NCBI GenBank assembly: GCA_002437575.1
Contig: DJQK01000088.1
Span: forward strand, 1 to 34,997
From: Clostridiales bacterium UBA6388
Lineage (GTDB): Bacteria > Bacillota > Clostridia > Oscillospirales > Oscillospiraceae
DNA: 34,997 nt
Direction: 5' to 3'
Below, piece after piece: positions 7,980-15,893 of this stretch. A program made the translations under genes and the position numbers. The stretch's first letter is position 1. Each line of letters begins with the position of its first letter. The notes beneath the pieces are model-generated. The model ran no database searches. It was not told the DNA's origin and saw only the letters and a program-made list of their open reading frames with translations.

Positions 7980-8764
7980 AGCGTTTACAGAAATCTGAAT
8001 TTTTCAGCTCATGGAAATGGATTCTTTCTGTTATTTCCGTGGCCCTGTTCTTTATCGGCTGGTATGTCTATGGCATGAACAGCCGCGTGCCGACACCGAT
8101 CGAAACGGTGAAAATGCTCGTGGAAATGTTTGAGCGCAAGCGCGTCGGCAGCGCCTCGCTCATCGAGCACATTCTTTCGAGTATGAAGCGTATTACGCTC
8201 GGCTTCGTTTTCTCGTGCGTGCTCGGTATTGTGCTTGGCCTTTTGATGGGCTGGTTCAAGACCTTCCGTGCAATCTTCAAGCCGATTTTTGAAATGATCC
8301 GTCCGGTTCCGGGCCTGGCGTGGATTCCGCTTTTCATCCTGTGGTTCGGCATCGGCGACAAGACCAACATCATCATGATCGTTTTCGGCGCATTCGTTCC
8401 GATCTGCCTGAATACGTATCATGGTTTGACGCACGTCGATCCGATTCTGGTCAAGGCCGGCAAGGTGCTCGGTGCGAACCCGACGCAGATGCTGCTTGAC
8501 GTTGCACTGCCCGACAGTATTCCCGCGATCGTTGCCGGTATGAGAACGTCTCTCGGCAGCTGCTGGATGAGCGTCGTGGCTTCGGAGATGATCGTCGCAA
8601 GATCCGGTCTTGGCTATGTGATTTTGTCCGCGATGGACAGCATGAACTACGAAATGGTCATGGCCACCATGATTCTCATTGCAGTCGGGTGCGCCGTGTA
8701 TAACTACTTATTTACGGTACTGGAAAGGGTGTTGTGTCCGTGGCAGTTTCTGAAACAAAAGTAA
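7976..8764 (+). CDS. ABC importer permease 2 (NitT/TauT type)
   Basis: 262-residue paralogue of permease 1, of identical length and with collinear motifs (for example FKPIFEMIRPVPGLAWIPLF against FRPIFEMLRPIPTLAWVPIV). The EAA-type loop is at residues 164-183 (VLGANPTQ to ALPDSIP). It is coupled by a 4-bp overlap to permease 1, and its 3' end overlaps the first ATPase by 31 bp. It probably forms the membrane heterodimer with permease 1. The shared length and motif order indicate an old gene duplication within this transporter. Confidence 0.9.
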   Translation: MKRLQKSEFFSSWKWILSVISVALFFIGWYVYGMNSRVPTPIETVKMLVEMFERKRVGSASLIEHILSSMKRITLGFVFSCVLGIVLGLLMGWFKTFRAIFKPIFEMIRPVPGLAWIPLFILWFGIGDKTNIIMIVFGAFVPICLNTYHGLTHVDPILVKAGKVLGANPTQMLLDVALPDSIPAIVAGMRTSLGSCWMSVVASEMIVARSGLGYVILSAMDSMNYEMVMATMILIAVGCAVYNYLFTVLERVLCPWQFLKQK

Positions 8765-9495
8765 CGCTGAAACATATCAAAAAGAGCTTCCCCACGAAAA
8801 ACGGCACGCTGGAGGTGCTGGACGATATCAGCCTGGACGTGCGGGAAAACGAATTTCTGGTTCTCTTCGGGCCTGGCCAGTGCGGCAAGACGGTGCTTCT
8901 GAACGTCATGGCGAAGCTGGAAGAGCCGGATTCCGGCGAGGTGATCTATACCGATAACCGCAAGGTGCACGGCAATATCGGCGTTGTGTTCCAGCAGTAC
9001 GCGGTTTTCCCGTGGAAGACCGTGCTGGAGAACGTCGAAATGAACGGCAAGTTCAAGGGCGTTTCCAAAAAGCAGCGCCGCGAAGAGGCGATGGAGTATA
9101 TCAAGCTCGTCGGACTCGAGGGCTTTGAAAAGAGCTATCCCGCCCAGTTATCGGGCGGTATGAAGCAGCGCGTCGGCATTGCCCGCGCGTATGCCACGAA
9201 CTCGGACATCATTCTCATGGACGAGCCGTTCGGCGCACTCGACGCGCAGACGCGCTATCAGATGCAGGAGGAAATTCTCCGGATCTGGGAGCAGAAGAAG
9301 GTTACGATCGTCTTCATCACAAACAACGTCGAAGAAGCCGTCACGCTCGGAGACCGCATCGTCCTGCTCAGCAACAAGCCCTGCCGGGTTGTCGAAGAGT
9401 TCGTTCCGGATATGCCCCGGCCGCGCAATAACATGGATGCGCAGTTCCTGGCGCTGCGCAACGAGATTGCATCCAAGGTTGACTTGGCTCTGTAA
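8734..9495 (+). CDS. ABC importer ATPase 1, lacking the H-loop histidine
   Basis: 253-residue nucleotide-binding subunit of the TauB/SsuB type. Walker A is GPGQCGKT (46-53), Q-loop VFQQYAVFPW (85-94), signature LSGGMKQR (139-146), Walker B IILMDEPFGALD with D163-E164. The H-loop, normally T-H-D/N, reads ITNNVEEA, placing Asn at N197 where the switch His should be; codons at 9317-9340 confirm it. Start is GTG 8734 (GGAAAGGG at 8722-8729) or GTG 8740; the choice affects two residues. The overlap with permease 2 is 31 bp. The loss is expected to cripple the ATP site built from this subunit's Walker motifs, which also faces the degenerate signature of ATPase 2. Confidence 0.9.
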   Translation: MSVAVSETKVTLKHIKKSFPTKNGTLEVLDDISLDVRENEFLVLFGPGQCGKTVLLNVMAKLEEPDSGEVIYTDNRKVHGNIGVVFQQYAVFPWKTVLENVEMNGKFKGVSKKQRREEAMEYIKLVGLEGFEKSYPAQLSGGMKQRVGIARAYATNSDIILMDEPFGALDAQTRYQMQEEILRIWEQKKVTIVFITNNVEEAVTLGDRIVLLSNKPCRVVEEFVPDMPRPRNNMDAQFLALRNEIASKVDLAL

Positions 9496-9535
9496 GCGCA
9501 GACGTATCACACCAATTCAGCGGAGGTAACGCTTT

Positions 9536-10279
9536 ATGAGCGAGGAAGTCAAAGTAAAGGTTCGTAACCTGACAAAAAAATTCGGCGATCTGCTGGTTCT
9601 GGACAACGCCTCTTTTGACATCAAGAAGGGCGAGTTCGTCTGCATCGTCGGCCCGACCGGCTGCGGCAAAACGACGTTTCTGAACCTGCTGGTCAAGCTG
9701 ATCGAGCCGACGTCCGGCGAGATTTTGATCGACGGCGAACCGGCCGATCCCAAAAAACATAACCTGAGCTTCGTGTTCCAGGAGCCGTCGGCGTTCCCGT
9801 GGCTGACCGTGGAAAAGAACCTGCGGTTTAATCTGGAAATCAAGCACTATCCCAAGGATGAAATCGACAAGCGCGTGGCGCGGATGTCCAAGATTCTGGG
9901 TCTCGACGACGTGCGTTCGTCTTACCCGCGCCAGCTTTCGGCCAGCGCCCAGCAGAGAATCGTCATCGGAAGAAGCTTCGCCATGTACCCCGATCTTCTT
10001 CTCATGGACGAGCCATACGGCCAGATGGACATTAAGATGCGCTACTATCTGGAAGACGAGGTGCTCAAGCTCTGGCGGGAGACCGGCGCGACGGTCATCT
10101 TCATCACCCACAACGTCGAAGAGGCCGTGTATCTGGCGCAGCGCTGCCTGATCATGTCCCCGAAGCCGACGACCATCAAAGAAGAGGTCAACATCGACCT
10201 GCCGTATCCGAGAAACGTCGCAGACCCCGAGTTTGTCGCCTATCGCGAGCATATTACCGAGCAGATCAAGTGGTGGTAA
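9536..10279 (+). CDS. ABC importer ATPase 2, degenerate signature motif
   Basis: 247-residue NitT/TauT-type ATPase. Walker A is GPTGCGKT (39-46), Q-loop VFQEPSAFPW (80-89), Walker B LLLMDEPYGQMD with D158-E159, and H-loop ITHNVEEA with H192 intact. The signature motif, normally LSGGQ/LSGGM, reads LSASAQQR (134-141). The ATG follows GGAGGTAACGCTTT, a strong ribosome binding site, 40 bp after ATPase 1. In an ABC dimer each site uses Walker/H motifs of one subunit and the signature of the other. Here this subunit's intact Walker/H set would pair with the intact LSGGM of ATPase 1, forming the only consensus site. Confidence 0.9.
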   Translation: MSEEVKVKVRNLTKKFGDLLVLDNASFDIKKGEFVCIVGPTGCGKTTFLNLLVKLIEPTSGEILIDGEPADPKKHNLSFVFQEPSAFPWLTVEKNLRFNLEIKHYPKDEIDKRVARMSKILGLDDVRSSYPRQLSASAQQRIVIGRSFAMYPDLLLMDEPYGQMDIKMRYYLEDEVLKLWRETGATVIFITHNVEEAVYLAQRCLIMSPKPTTIKEEVNIDLPYPRNVADPEFVAYREHITEQIKWW

Positions 10280-10283
10280 GCCG

Positions 10284-10847
10284 ATGGAGAAGCTGAAATT
10301 CGATCTGGTTTTTCAGGTGGCGCTGTGCGTCAATGACCTCGACGCGATTCTGGAAAACTGGAAGAAGTACGTGGATTTCGACGAGACGACGCTCGTGCGC
10401 CGGTCAACGAAGGACGCGTTCGAGCGCGGCGGCTGGGAAGGACACAACTACAACGAAAAGCCCTGCGTCTTTTTCCAGAAATACGCCCGCTTTACGCTCG
10501 GCAATATCGACTTTGAGATCATCGAGCCCGTGAGCAAAGAGCCCGGAAACCCCTATTCGGACTTTTTGCTGCAAAACGGCGGCCGCAACGGCATCCATCA
10601 CATCGGCGTGAAGCTGGCAAGCAGTGATGCGCTGCACGAGCAGATGCACGCGCTCGGTATTCCCATCATGAACAAGTGCGAGATGGGCCCTGTGCTTTCA
10701 GACGGCACAAGAAAAGGCTGCGAGTTTTACGACCTGCGCGAGGTGCTCGGCATGATCGTCGAGTCATGCAGTGTGGTCGTGGGGCCGCTGGCCGACGATC
10801 CAAGAGCCGGAAATCCCGTGGACTTTTCCGACGCGGCAAACGGCTGA
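10284..10847 (+). CDS. VOC-fold (glyoxalase/dioxygenase superfamily) enzyme
   Basis: 187-residue protein with the paired beta-alpha-beta-beta-beta modules of the vicinal oxygen chelate family. ATG 10284 is used: it lies 4 bp after the ATPase stop, and a longer upstream reading would overlap the ATPase. Likely metal ligands are Q11 (FQVALCVND, where most relatives have His), E81 (FEIIEP), H105 or H106 (GIHHIGV) and E160 (MIVES). Members act as glyoxalases, methylmalonyl-CoA epimerases, extradiol dioxygenases or 4-hydroxyphenylpyruvate dioxygenase-like enzymes; none can be chosen here. As last gene of the importer operon it probably acts on the imported compound or its first product. Confidence 0.8.
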   Translation: MEKLKFDLVFQVALCVNDLDAILENWKKYVDFDETTLVRRSTKDAFERGGWEGHNYNEKPCVFFQKYARFTLGNIDFEIIEPVSKEPGNPYSDFLLQNGGRNGIHHIGVKLASSDALHEQMHALGIPIMNKCEMGPVLSDGTRKGCEFYDLREVLGMIVESCSVVVGPLADDPRAGNPVDFSDAANG

Positions 10848-10869
10848 GGTTCAAAAAGAGAAAAGAAAG

Positions 10870-10902
10870 AAATCGCCGGAGAGTACCCTCTCCGGCGATT
10901 TT
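10870..10902. terminator. Bidirectional intrinsic terminator
   Basis: Inverted repeat AAATCGCCGGAGAG (10870-10883), loop TACC, CTCTCCGGCGATTTT (10888-10902). It lies between the convergent VOC gene and the leftward SLH gene, with T-rich ends on both strands. Confidence 0.88.
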
Positions 10903-10912
10903 GCGTTGGCGG

Positions 10913-12526
10913 CTATTTTGCAAGCGCGGCGTCGATCCACTCGACGTAGGTGCTTTTTGGCGGGTTGGCCGTCAGGGGATAGAAGTATGTGTCCTCGGGC
11001 GATGTCCACTGCGGCTCCCATGTGGAGACGATCATATTGCCGTTTATAAAACTCAGCGTTTCAAAATACGAGGTTTCCGTTTTGACAAACGGCTTTACAA
11101 CGCCGTCCAGACCGAACGACCAGATGTTGCAGGTGTTCCTGCCAATCAGGTAGAACGTGCCGCGGTAGTGGCGCAGGGCGATGGACTGTTTGGCCTGCGG
11201 GATCTCGAAAAGAAGCTCCGGCTCGCCGCCCGCGAGACTCAGGCGGTAGAACTTCGTGCCATAGTCGTGGTTCTCCCACGGAATAAAATAGCAGGAATTG
11301 TTCAAAAAGACGATTTCCTCAATATTGCCGTCATAGACAAGTGATTGTGCACCCGTCTCCAGATCGATTGCGTATAGGCCGCACGACTTTCCATCGTCGC
11401 GCACGAAAAACAGTTTGCCGCCGAAGCCGTAGAGCTCATCCGTAAAAATCATTTCCTCAAAACTCAAAGGCTTTCCAAGCGGCGTAGCCTTGCCATTTTC
11501 GATGCGGCTGATGCGGTACTGCCAGCTGTCCGGATTGACAGGCTGTGAGATCTGCTCGAGGACATAGAGCTTGCCGTCGTAGATGGTATACAGTGCAAGA
11601 CCGTATTTTCCGGTGTAAAGAATCTCCGGTTCGCCGCCCTCCTTGGGAAGGCGCATGACGCACTCATAATAGGCGCTGCCTTCTCCGAAGTGCCGGGCCC
11701 GCAGATAGACATAGCCATCAAAAAGCGCGACCTGATACGGCTCGAATTCGGACGTCGACCAGAGGACCTGCGCCTTGCCGGTTTTGTCGATGCGCAGAAC
11801 GTCGGCCGTTTCATCGCGGTCGACCGTGCAGTAGGTGTACCCGTCCGCCGCCTCGTCCGCAACGCCGCCGCAGACGAAGTTTCCGAGCGTATCGTCGGAA
11901 ATGTTCTGCCGCGAATCATATGTCGTGCGAAGCGCGGGGTTTAAGAGCCGTGCGACCGTGACGGCAAGCTCTGCTCTTGTGGCGCGGCCTTCGGGGTCAA
12001 ACTTGCCGCCTTCCTTGCCGGACATGACGCCGCCGTGCGAGACCGTTTCAATTGCTGCGGTGAATTCCTCGGGAAGCGCCGAAATGTCCGTCAGATCGCC
12101 GGTATTCACGTCTGCGAGCGAAAAGCCCGTCTGCGCCAAAAGATACGCGAGCTCCCTGCGCGTCAGGGGATCCAGAAGGGCAGGACCCTCCGGGCACGTG
12201 GACGGCAGCAGCTTGTGATCTTTTGCATAGCGGAGCGCCGGGTCATACCAGCTCTCGCCTTCTGCCGGCTCTGCGATCGTGCCGCCCTTCTGCTGCGCGT
12301 GGAGCCTTGCGGCGATGGTGACGGCCTGCGCCCAGCTGACCGTCTGCGAAGGGGAGAATTTTCCGTTTCCCGTGCCGGTCATGATGCCGCCGTCCGCTAC
12401 GGCCGAGACGCCGGAGGCGTACCAGCTGCCCGCCGGAACGTCGGTAAAACCCGCCGCAAAAACGGGTACGGCAAACGTAAAGATGATCGCGAGGGAAACG
12501 AGCAGTGCAAAAACACGGTTTTTCAT
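10913..12526 (-). CDS. Secreted SLH-domain protein with DUF5050-like beta-propeller region
   Basis: 537-residue surface protein. The ATG at 12526 is chosen because GGAGGATC precedes it and the residues after it form a signal peptide (hydrophobic core 5-20, cleavage near PVFA-A, residue 24). Three S-layer homology units follow: about 27-72 (begins FTDVPAGSWYASGV), 78-128 and 133-190 (DLTDISAL to RLLNPA), which anchor the protein to secondary cell-wall polymer. The C-terminal ~350 residues consist of repeated beta-strand units resembling DUF5050/TolB-like propeller blades (for example DGYVYLRAR, DGKLYVLEQ, GGKLFFVRD), typical of sensor or ligand-binding surface proteins. Function unknown; extracytoplasmic location is well supported. 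Confidence 0.85.
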   Translation of the reverse strand: MKNRVFALLVSLAIIFTFAVPVFAAGFTDVPAGSWYASGVSAVADGGIMTGTGNGKFSPSQTVSWAQAVTIAARLHAQQKGGTIAEPAEGESWYDPALRYAKDHKLLPSTCPEGPALLDPLTRRELAYLLAQTGFSLADVNTGDLTDISALPEEFTAAIETVSHGGVMSGKEGGKFDPEGRATRAELAVTVARLLNPALRTTYDSRQNISDDTLGNFVCGGVADEAADGYTYCTVDRDETADVLRIDKTGKAQVLWSTSEFEPYQVALFDGYVYLRARHFGEGSAYYECVMRLPKEGGEPEILYTGKYGLALYTIYDGKLYVLEQISQPVNPDSWQYRISRIENGKATPLGKPLSFEEMIFTDELYGFGGKLFFVRDDGKSCGLYAIDLETGAQSLVYDGNIEEIVFLNNSCYFIPWENHDYGTKFYRLSLAGGEPELLFEIPQAKQSIALRHYRGTFYLIGRNTCNIWSFGLDGVVKPFVKTETSYFETLSFINGNMIVSTWEPQWTSPEDTYFYPLTANPPKSTYVEWIDAALAK

Positions 12527-12566
12527 GGGAAAGATCCTCCGTTTCCTGTTTTTCTTTTCCAGCTCC

Positions 12567-12595
12567 ATCATACACCGGAACGGCTCGGACTGCAA
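12567..12595 (-). promoter_or_regulatory. Sigma-A promoter for the SLH/DUF5050 gene
   Basis: Minus strand TTGCAG (12590-12595), 17-bp spacer, TATGAT (12567-12572). The start near 12560 gives a short leader to the ATG at 12526. Confidence 0.7.
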
Positions 12596-12633
12596 GCGGA
12601 ATTTCAAATTCTTTTCCAGCTGCCGCGCAGCAC

Positions 12634-12662
12634 TTGACACGAAAGCGTTCTGCCGGTATAAT
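12634..12662 (+). promoter_or_regulatory. Perfect consensus sigma-A promoter upstream of the CNNM transporter
   Basis: TTGACA (12634-12639), 17-bp spacer, TATAAT (12657-12662): a full consensus match. Transcription should start near 12669, about 360 nt before the CNNM start codon, implying a long leader RNA containing the palindrome at 12847-12948. Confidence 0.88.
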
Positions 12663-12704
12663 ACTTACAATTTATACGCTTTTGAAAAGGGGATTTTTCG
12701 GAAT

Positions 12705-12815
12705 ATGGATACTGACAGCGGCGATTATCCCAGTAACAAGCTGATCTGCCATTTGTTTTTACGAGCATATCTGCGCTGTGATGCACAGGGCGGACGTGCT
12801 TTTTTGCGTTTGTAA
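12705..12815 (+). CDS. Possible 36-residue leader ORF
   Basis: An ATG 35 nt after the predicted transcription start opens a 36-codon frame ending in TAA at 12813-12815. The nearest Shine-Dalgarno-like run (AAAAGGGGA) is about 12 nt upstream, further than ideal. The peptide has no recognised motif. It may be a leader peptide or noncoding leader sequence; coding status is doubtful. Confidence 0.2.
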   Translation: MDTDSGDYPSNKLICHLFLRAYLRCDAQGGRAFLRL

Positions 12816-12846
12816 GGGGGAACCTCTGATCCCATCGTCTGCGGGC

Positions 12847-12948
12847 TTCAGCGGATCTTTTGCCGCAATGCCGCAGTTTGAAAGCTCGAAATACACAAAG
12901 TATTCCTTCGCTTTCAAACTTTGCCTTGCAGCAAAATCTCTCGCTGAA
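12847..12948. repeat. Long imperfect palindrome (~102 nt) in the CNNM leader
   Basis: Three nested arm pairs fold the region into one long stem: TTCAGCG..TTTTGC (12847-12863) with GCAAAA..CGCTGAA (12931-12948); GCAGTTTGAAAGC (12873-12885) with GCTTTCAAACTTTGC (12910-12924); and AATAC (12890-12894) with GTATT (12900-12904). No T-tract follows. It may be a dispersed MITE- or REP-like element or a structured leader RNA. The rest of 12527-13029 holds two promoters, a doubtful small ORF and the CNNM ribosome binding site. Confidence 0.65.
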
Positions 12949-13029
12949 TCCTCTTGCCGATAGAATCAGAGCTTCCCCGATTGATTCAGAGTACGGAATT
13001 CAGATGACAGAAAAAGGAGTTAAACGACA

Positions 13030-14301
13030 TTGTCTACCACAACTTGTCTTGCGATCATGGCGGCGTGTTTGTTGCTGTCCGCCTATTTTTCGGCCACGGA
13101 GACCGCGTTCTCTTCGGCCAACAGCACAAAGCTCAGAACGCTGGCCGAAAAGGGCGACAAAAAGGCGGCGCTGGCGTGCTCGCTTCTCGAGCAGTACGAT
13201 AAGCTGCTGTCGACCATTCTGATCGGCAACAACATTGTCAACATTCTTCTGGCCTCGCTCGGCACGGTGCTCTTCGTGCGCCACTACGGAGACGCCGGCG
13301 CGACGATCTCGACGGTCGTCATTACCGTGGTCGTGCTGATCTTCGGCGAAATTTCGCCCAAGAGCGTGGCAAAGGACTGCGCAGAACCGTTCGCGATGTT
13401 CTCCGCACCGATCCTGCGGGTGTTCATCATCGCCCTGACGCCGCTCAACTTCGTGTTTTCCCTCTGGAAAAAGCTTCTGGCGAAGGTGTTCCGTTTGCGC
13501 GGCGAGAGCAAGATGTCGCAGGAGGAGCTCTTGATGCTCGTCGACGAGGTGCAGCAGGACGGCAGCATCGACAAAAACGAGGGCGAGCTTCTCAAAAACG
13601 CGATCGACTTTTCCGAGCAGCAGGCGCAGGACATTCTCATTCACCGCGTCGATCTGGCTGCGCTTCCCATTACGGCCAGCCGCGAGGAGGTGGCGGCGCT
13701 TTTCACGCAGACAAAATACTCGCGCCTTCTCATCTATCAGGATTCGATCGACCATATCCTGGGCACGGTGCACCAGAAGGACTTTTACGTCGGCTGCGGC
13801 GTGACGGACAAGCCCCTCAAGGAGATCATCGTCCCGCCGCTTTTCGTGCTGGAAAACGAGCCGATCAGCGGGCTTCTCAAAAAGCTCCAGAAGGCGAAAA
13901 CGCACGTGGCGGTCGTTGTGGACGAATACGGCGGTACGTGCGGCATCGTGACGATGGAGGATATTTTAGAAGAGCTCGTGGGCGAGATCTGGGACGAGCA
14001 CGACGAGGTCGAGGTCTTCCTGCACAAGCAGGGGCCCAATACGTATCTGGTCGATGCGGGCATGGAATTTGAGGATTTCGCGGCGTTTTTCGGTTTGAAG
14101 GAAGCGTCGGAAATGGTCTCCGTCAGCGGCTGGGTCATGGAGCAGTTTGGCCGCGTGCCGGAAAACGGCGACCGGTTCACCTGCGGCACACTGGACATTC
14201 TGGTCACGCAGGTCGCAAACCACCGCGTCGAGCAGATCCGGGTCACGCAGCACGAGCCGACCGAAACGCCGGATGACGAGCGGGAAAAAGTACAGGCATA
14301 A
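13030..14301 (+). CDS. CNNM/CorC-family transporter (DUF21, CBS pair, CorC_HlyC domain)
   Basis: 423-residue membrane protein of the family long annotated as hemolysin-like and now linked to Mg2+/Co2+ efflux. The TTG start at 13030 follows GGAG (13016-13019). The N-terminal DUF21 domain (1-~145) has several helices and the motifs SATETAFSSAN (about 20-30) and GEISPKS (about 108-114). The CBS pair (about 190-325) ends in DEYGGTCGIVTMEDILEELV, and the CorC_HlyC domain (about 340-410) follows. A perfect consensus promoter and a long structured leader precede it, which might mean RNA-level control; no known Mg2+ or Mn2+ riboswitch consensus was recognised. A bidirectional terminator follows. Confidence 0.9.
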   Translation: MSTTTCLAIMAACLLLSAYFSATETAFSSANSTKLRTLAEKGDKKAALACSLLEQYDKLLSTILIGNNIVNILLASLGTVLFVRHYGDAGATISTVVITVVVLIFGEISPKSVAKDCAEPFAMFSAPILRVFIIALTPLNFVFSLWKKLLAKVFRLRGESKMSQEELLMLVDEVQQDGSIDKNEGELLKNAIDFSEQQAQDILIHRVDLAALPITASREEVAALFTQTKYSRLLIYQDSIDHILGTVHQKDFYVGCGVTDKPLKEIIVPPLFVLENEPISGLLKKLQKAKTHVAVVVDEYGGTCGIVTMEDILEELVGEIWDEHDEVEVFLHKQGPNTYLVDAGMEFEDFAAFFGLKEASEMVSVSGWVMEQFGRVPENGDRFTCGTLDILVTQVANHRVEQIRVTQHEPTETPDDEREKVQA

Positions 14302-14320
14302 TACTTCTCTTTTGCACAAT

Positions 14321-14360
14321 AAAAACCGGGACTGCTGAAAAAGCGATCCCGGTTTTCTTT
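14321..14360. terminator. Bidirectional terminator between CNNM and MATE genes
   Basis: AAAAACCGGGA (14321-14331) and TCCCGGTTTTCTTT (14347-14360) form the stem. The 3' edge overlaps the last codon of the leftward MATE gene (stop at 14359-14361), so it can end both convergent transcripts. Confidence 0.82.
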
Positions 14361-15696
14361 ACATATAGTGATATTTGTTTTTCTTTGCGAACAGGAAAAT
14401 AAGCGAAATGATCGTCGCGCAGATCTCGGCCACGGAGATGGCGTACCAGATGCCGTCGACGTCAAAAAGCAGCGGCAGCAGGAGCACCGACGAGGTCTGG
14501 AACACGAGCGTCCGCAAAAACGAAATGACTGCGGAAATGAGGCCGTTATTGAGGGCAGTAAAAAAGGACGAGGCGAAAATGTTGAACCCCGCGAACAAAA
14601 ACGCGAACGAGAACAGCCGGAACGCGTGGCACGTGAGGGCATAGAGTCCTTCGTCATAGCCAACGAAGAGCTTTGCAAGCGGAGAAGCGAGCCCATAGGC
14701 CAGCGCCGCCAGCACCACGCCCGCGCCGGTCATCAGCCGCACGGAAATGCGAAGAAGATTTTGGAGCTCCGGGTAGTTCTGTGCGCCGAAGTGAAACCCG
14801 ACGATGGGCGCACAGCCGATCGAGTAGCCGATGAAGATGGCGATAAAGATGAACTGCACGTACATTAAAACGCCGTAGGCCGAGACGCCGTCTTCGCCGA
14901 TGAAATGCAGCAGCTGGAAGTTATAGAGGATGCTGACGATCGAGGAGGAAATGTTGCTCATGAGCTCGGAAGAGCCGTTCGCGCACGCGTTTGCAAGCGT
15001 CCGTGCCTCCAGCTTCGTGCGCACAAGGCGCAGCCTGCTCGTATTCGGCCGCAGGAAGTAGATGAGGGGAAGCAGGCCGCCTACGCACTGGCTCAGCCCT
15101 GTCGCGATCGCCGCGCCCGCGACGCCCCAACGGAAGCCCGCGATGAAAAGCGCGTCGAGCGCCATATTGGTAAGGCCCGCGGCCACGGTCGCAAGAAGCC
15201 CCAGCTTCGGCTTTTCTGCCGCGATGAGAAAGCTCTGGAACACGTTTTGCAGCATAAACGCGGTCGTAAAGCCGATGACGATGCGCCCATAGAGCACGCA
15301 GCTCGGCAGCATTTGCTCCGTTGCGCCCAAAAACAGCGCCACCGGCCGCATGAAGAGCAGACCGAGAGCCGTGAGGACTGCGCCGACGAGCACGGTAAAG
15401 AGGAGCATCATCGAAAAATAGCGGTTGGCCTTCTCCGCGTCGCCCTCGCCCATGACCTTCGCCACGAGCGCCGTGCCGCCGGTGCCGATCATAAAGCCGA
15501 TGCCGCCCAGGACCATGATGAACGGCATGACGAGGTTGATGGCCGCAAAGGACGTTTTTCCGGCGAAGTTCGAGACGAACAGGCCGTCCACCACGCCGTA
15601 GATCGAGGTGAAGATCATCATGACGATCGACGGCAGAACGAACCGCAGAAGCTTTCCGCAGGAGAAATGGTCAGAAAGCTGGATGGCTTTTTTCAT
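14359..15696 (-). CDS. MATE-family multidrug efflux transporter
   Basis: 445-residue polytopic membrane protein with the two-bundle, about 12-helix plan of MATE/MatE Na+ or H+ antiporters. The N-terminus (LLRFVLPSIVMMIFTSIYGVVDGLFVSNFAGK split over residues 15-46) is typical, including the conserved V-D-x-F-V segment after helix 1, and it repeats weakly in the second half near residue 230. ATG 15696 is chosen because GGGAG lies upstream and the earlier in-frame ATG at 15753 adds only a basic non-conserved tail. It has its own promoter at 15798-15826. Substrate unknown. Confidence 0.9.
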   Translation of the reverse strand: MKKAIQLSDHFSCGKLLRFVLPSIVMMIFTSIYGVVDGLFVSNFAGKTSFAAINLVMPFIMVLGGIGFMIGTGGTALVAKVMGEGDAEKANRYFSMMLLFTVLVGAVLTALGLLFMRPVALFLGATEQMLPSCVLYGRIVIGFTTAFMLQNVFQSFLIAAEKPKLGLLATVAAGLTNMALDALFIAGFRWGVAGAAIATGLSQCVGGLLPLIYFLRPNTSRLRLVRTKLEARTLANACANGSSELMSNISSSIVSILYNFQLLHFIGEDGVSAYGVLMYVQFIFIAIFIGYSIGCAPIVGFHFGAQNYPELQNLLRISVRLMTGAGVVLAALAYGLASPLAKLFVGYDEGLYALTCHAFRLFSFAFLFAGFNIFASSFFTALNNGLISAVISFLRTLVFQTSSVLLLPLLFDVDGIWYAISVAEICATIISLIFLFAKKNKYHYM

Positions 15697-15797
15697 ATGC
15701 GGTATCTCCCGCGAAAAGCAGCGGGAAGCTCCTTTCCCAGAACGCTGTCTCACGGCACAAAATGCGAAAAATGACGCCGCCGCAGGTATGCTTGGCG

Positions 15798-15826
15798 AGT
15801 ATAGCCGGATATCGGACGAAAGTCAA
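15798..15826 (-). promoter_or_regulatory. Sigma-A promoter for the MATE gene
   Basis: Minus strand TTGACT (15821-15826), 17-bp spacer, TATACT (15798-15803). It separates MATE expression from the upstream giant surface-protein gene. Confidence 0.78.
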
Positions 15827-15856
15827 GTAAAATATTTGAAATTGTGCAGAAAAGAA

Positions 15857-15878
15857 CGGCGCACCGCTTGGTGCGCCG
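15857..15878 (-). terminator. Intrinsic terminator of the giant SLH gene
   Basis: CGGCGCACC (15857-15865) and GGTGCGCCG (15870-15878) enclose GCTT. On the minus strand the stem is followed by TTCTTTTC, about 15 bp after the stop codon at 15894. Confidence 0.85.
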
Positions 15879-15893
15879 CTTTTGCGTGGGAAA

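Noticed and set aside
12778..12963. 61-codon frame through the 12847-12948 palindrome
   Set aside because: The frame covers a palindromic DNA element, so the peptide is probably a by-product; no ribosome binding site.
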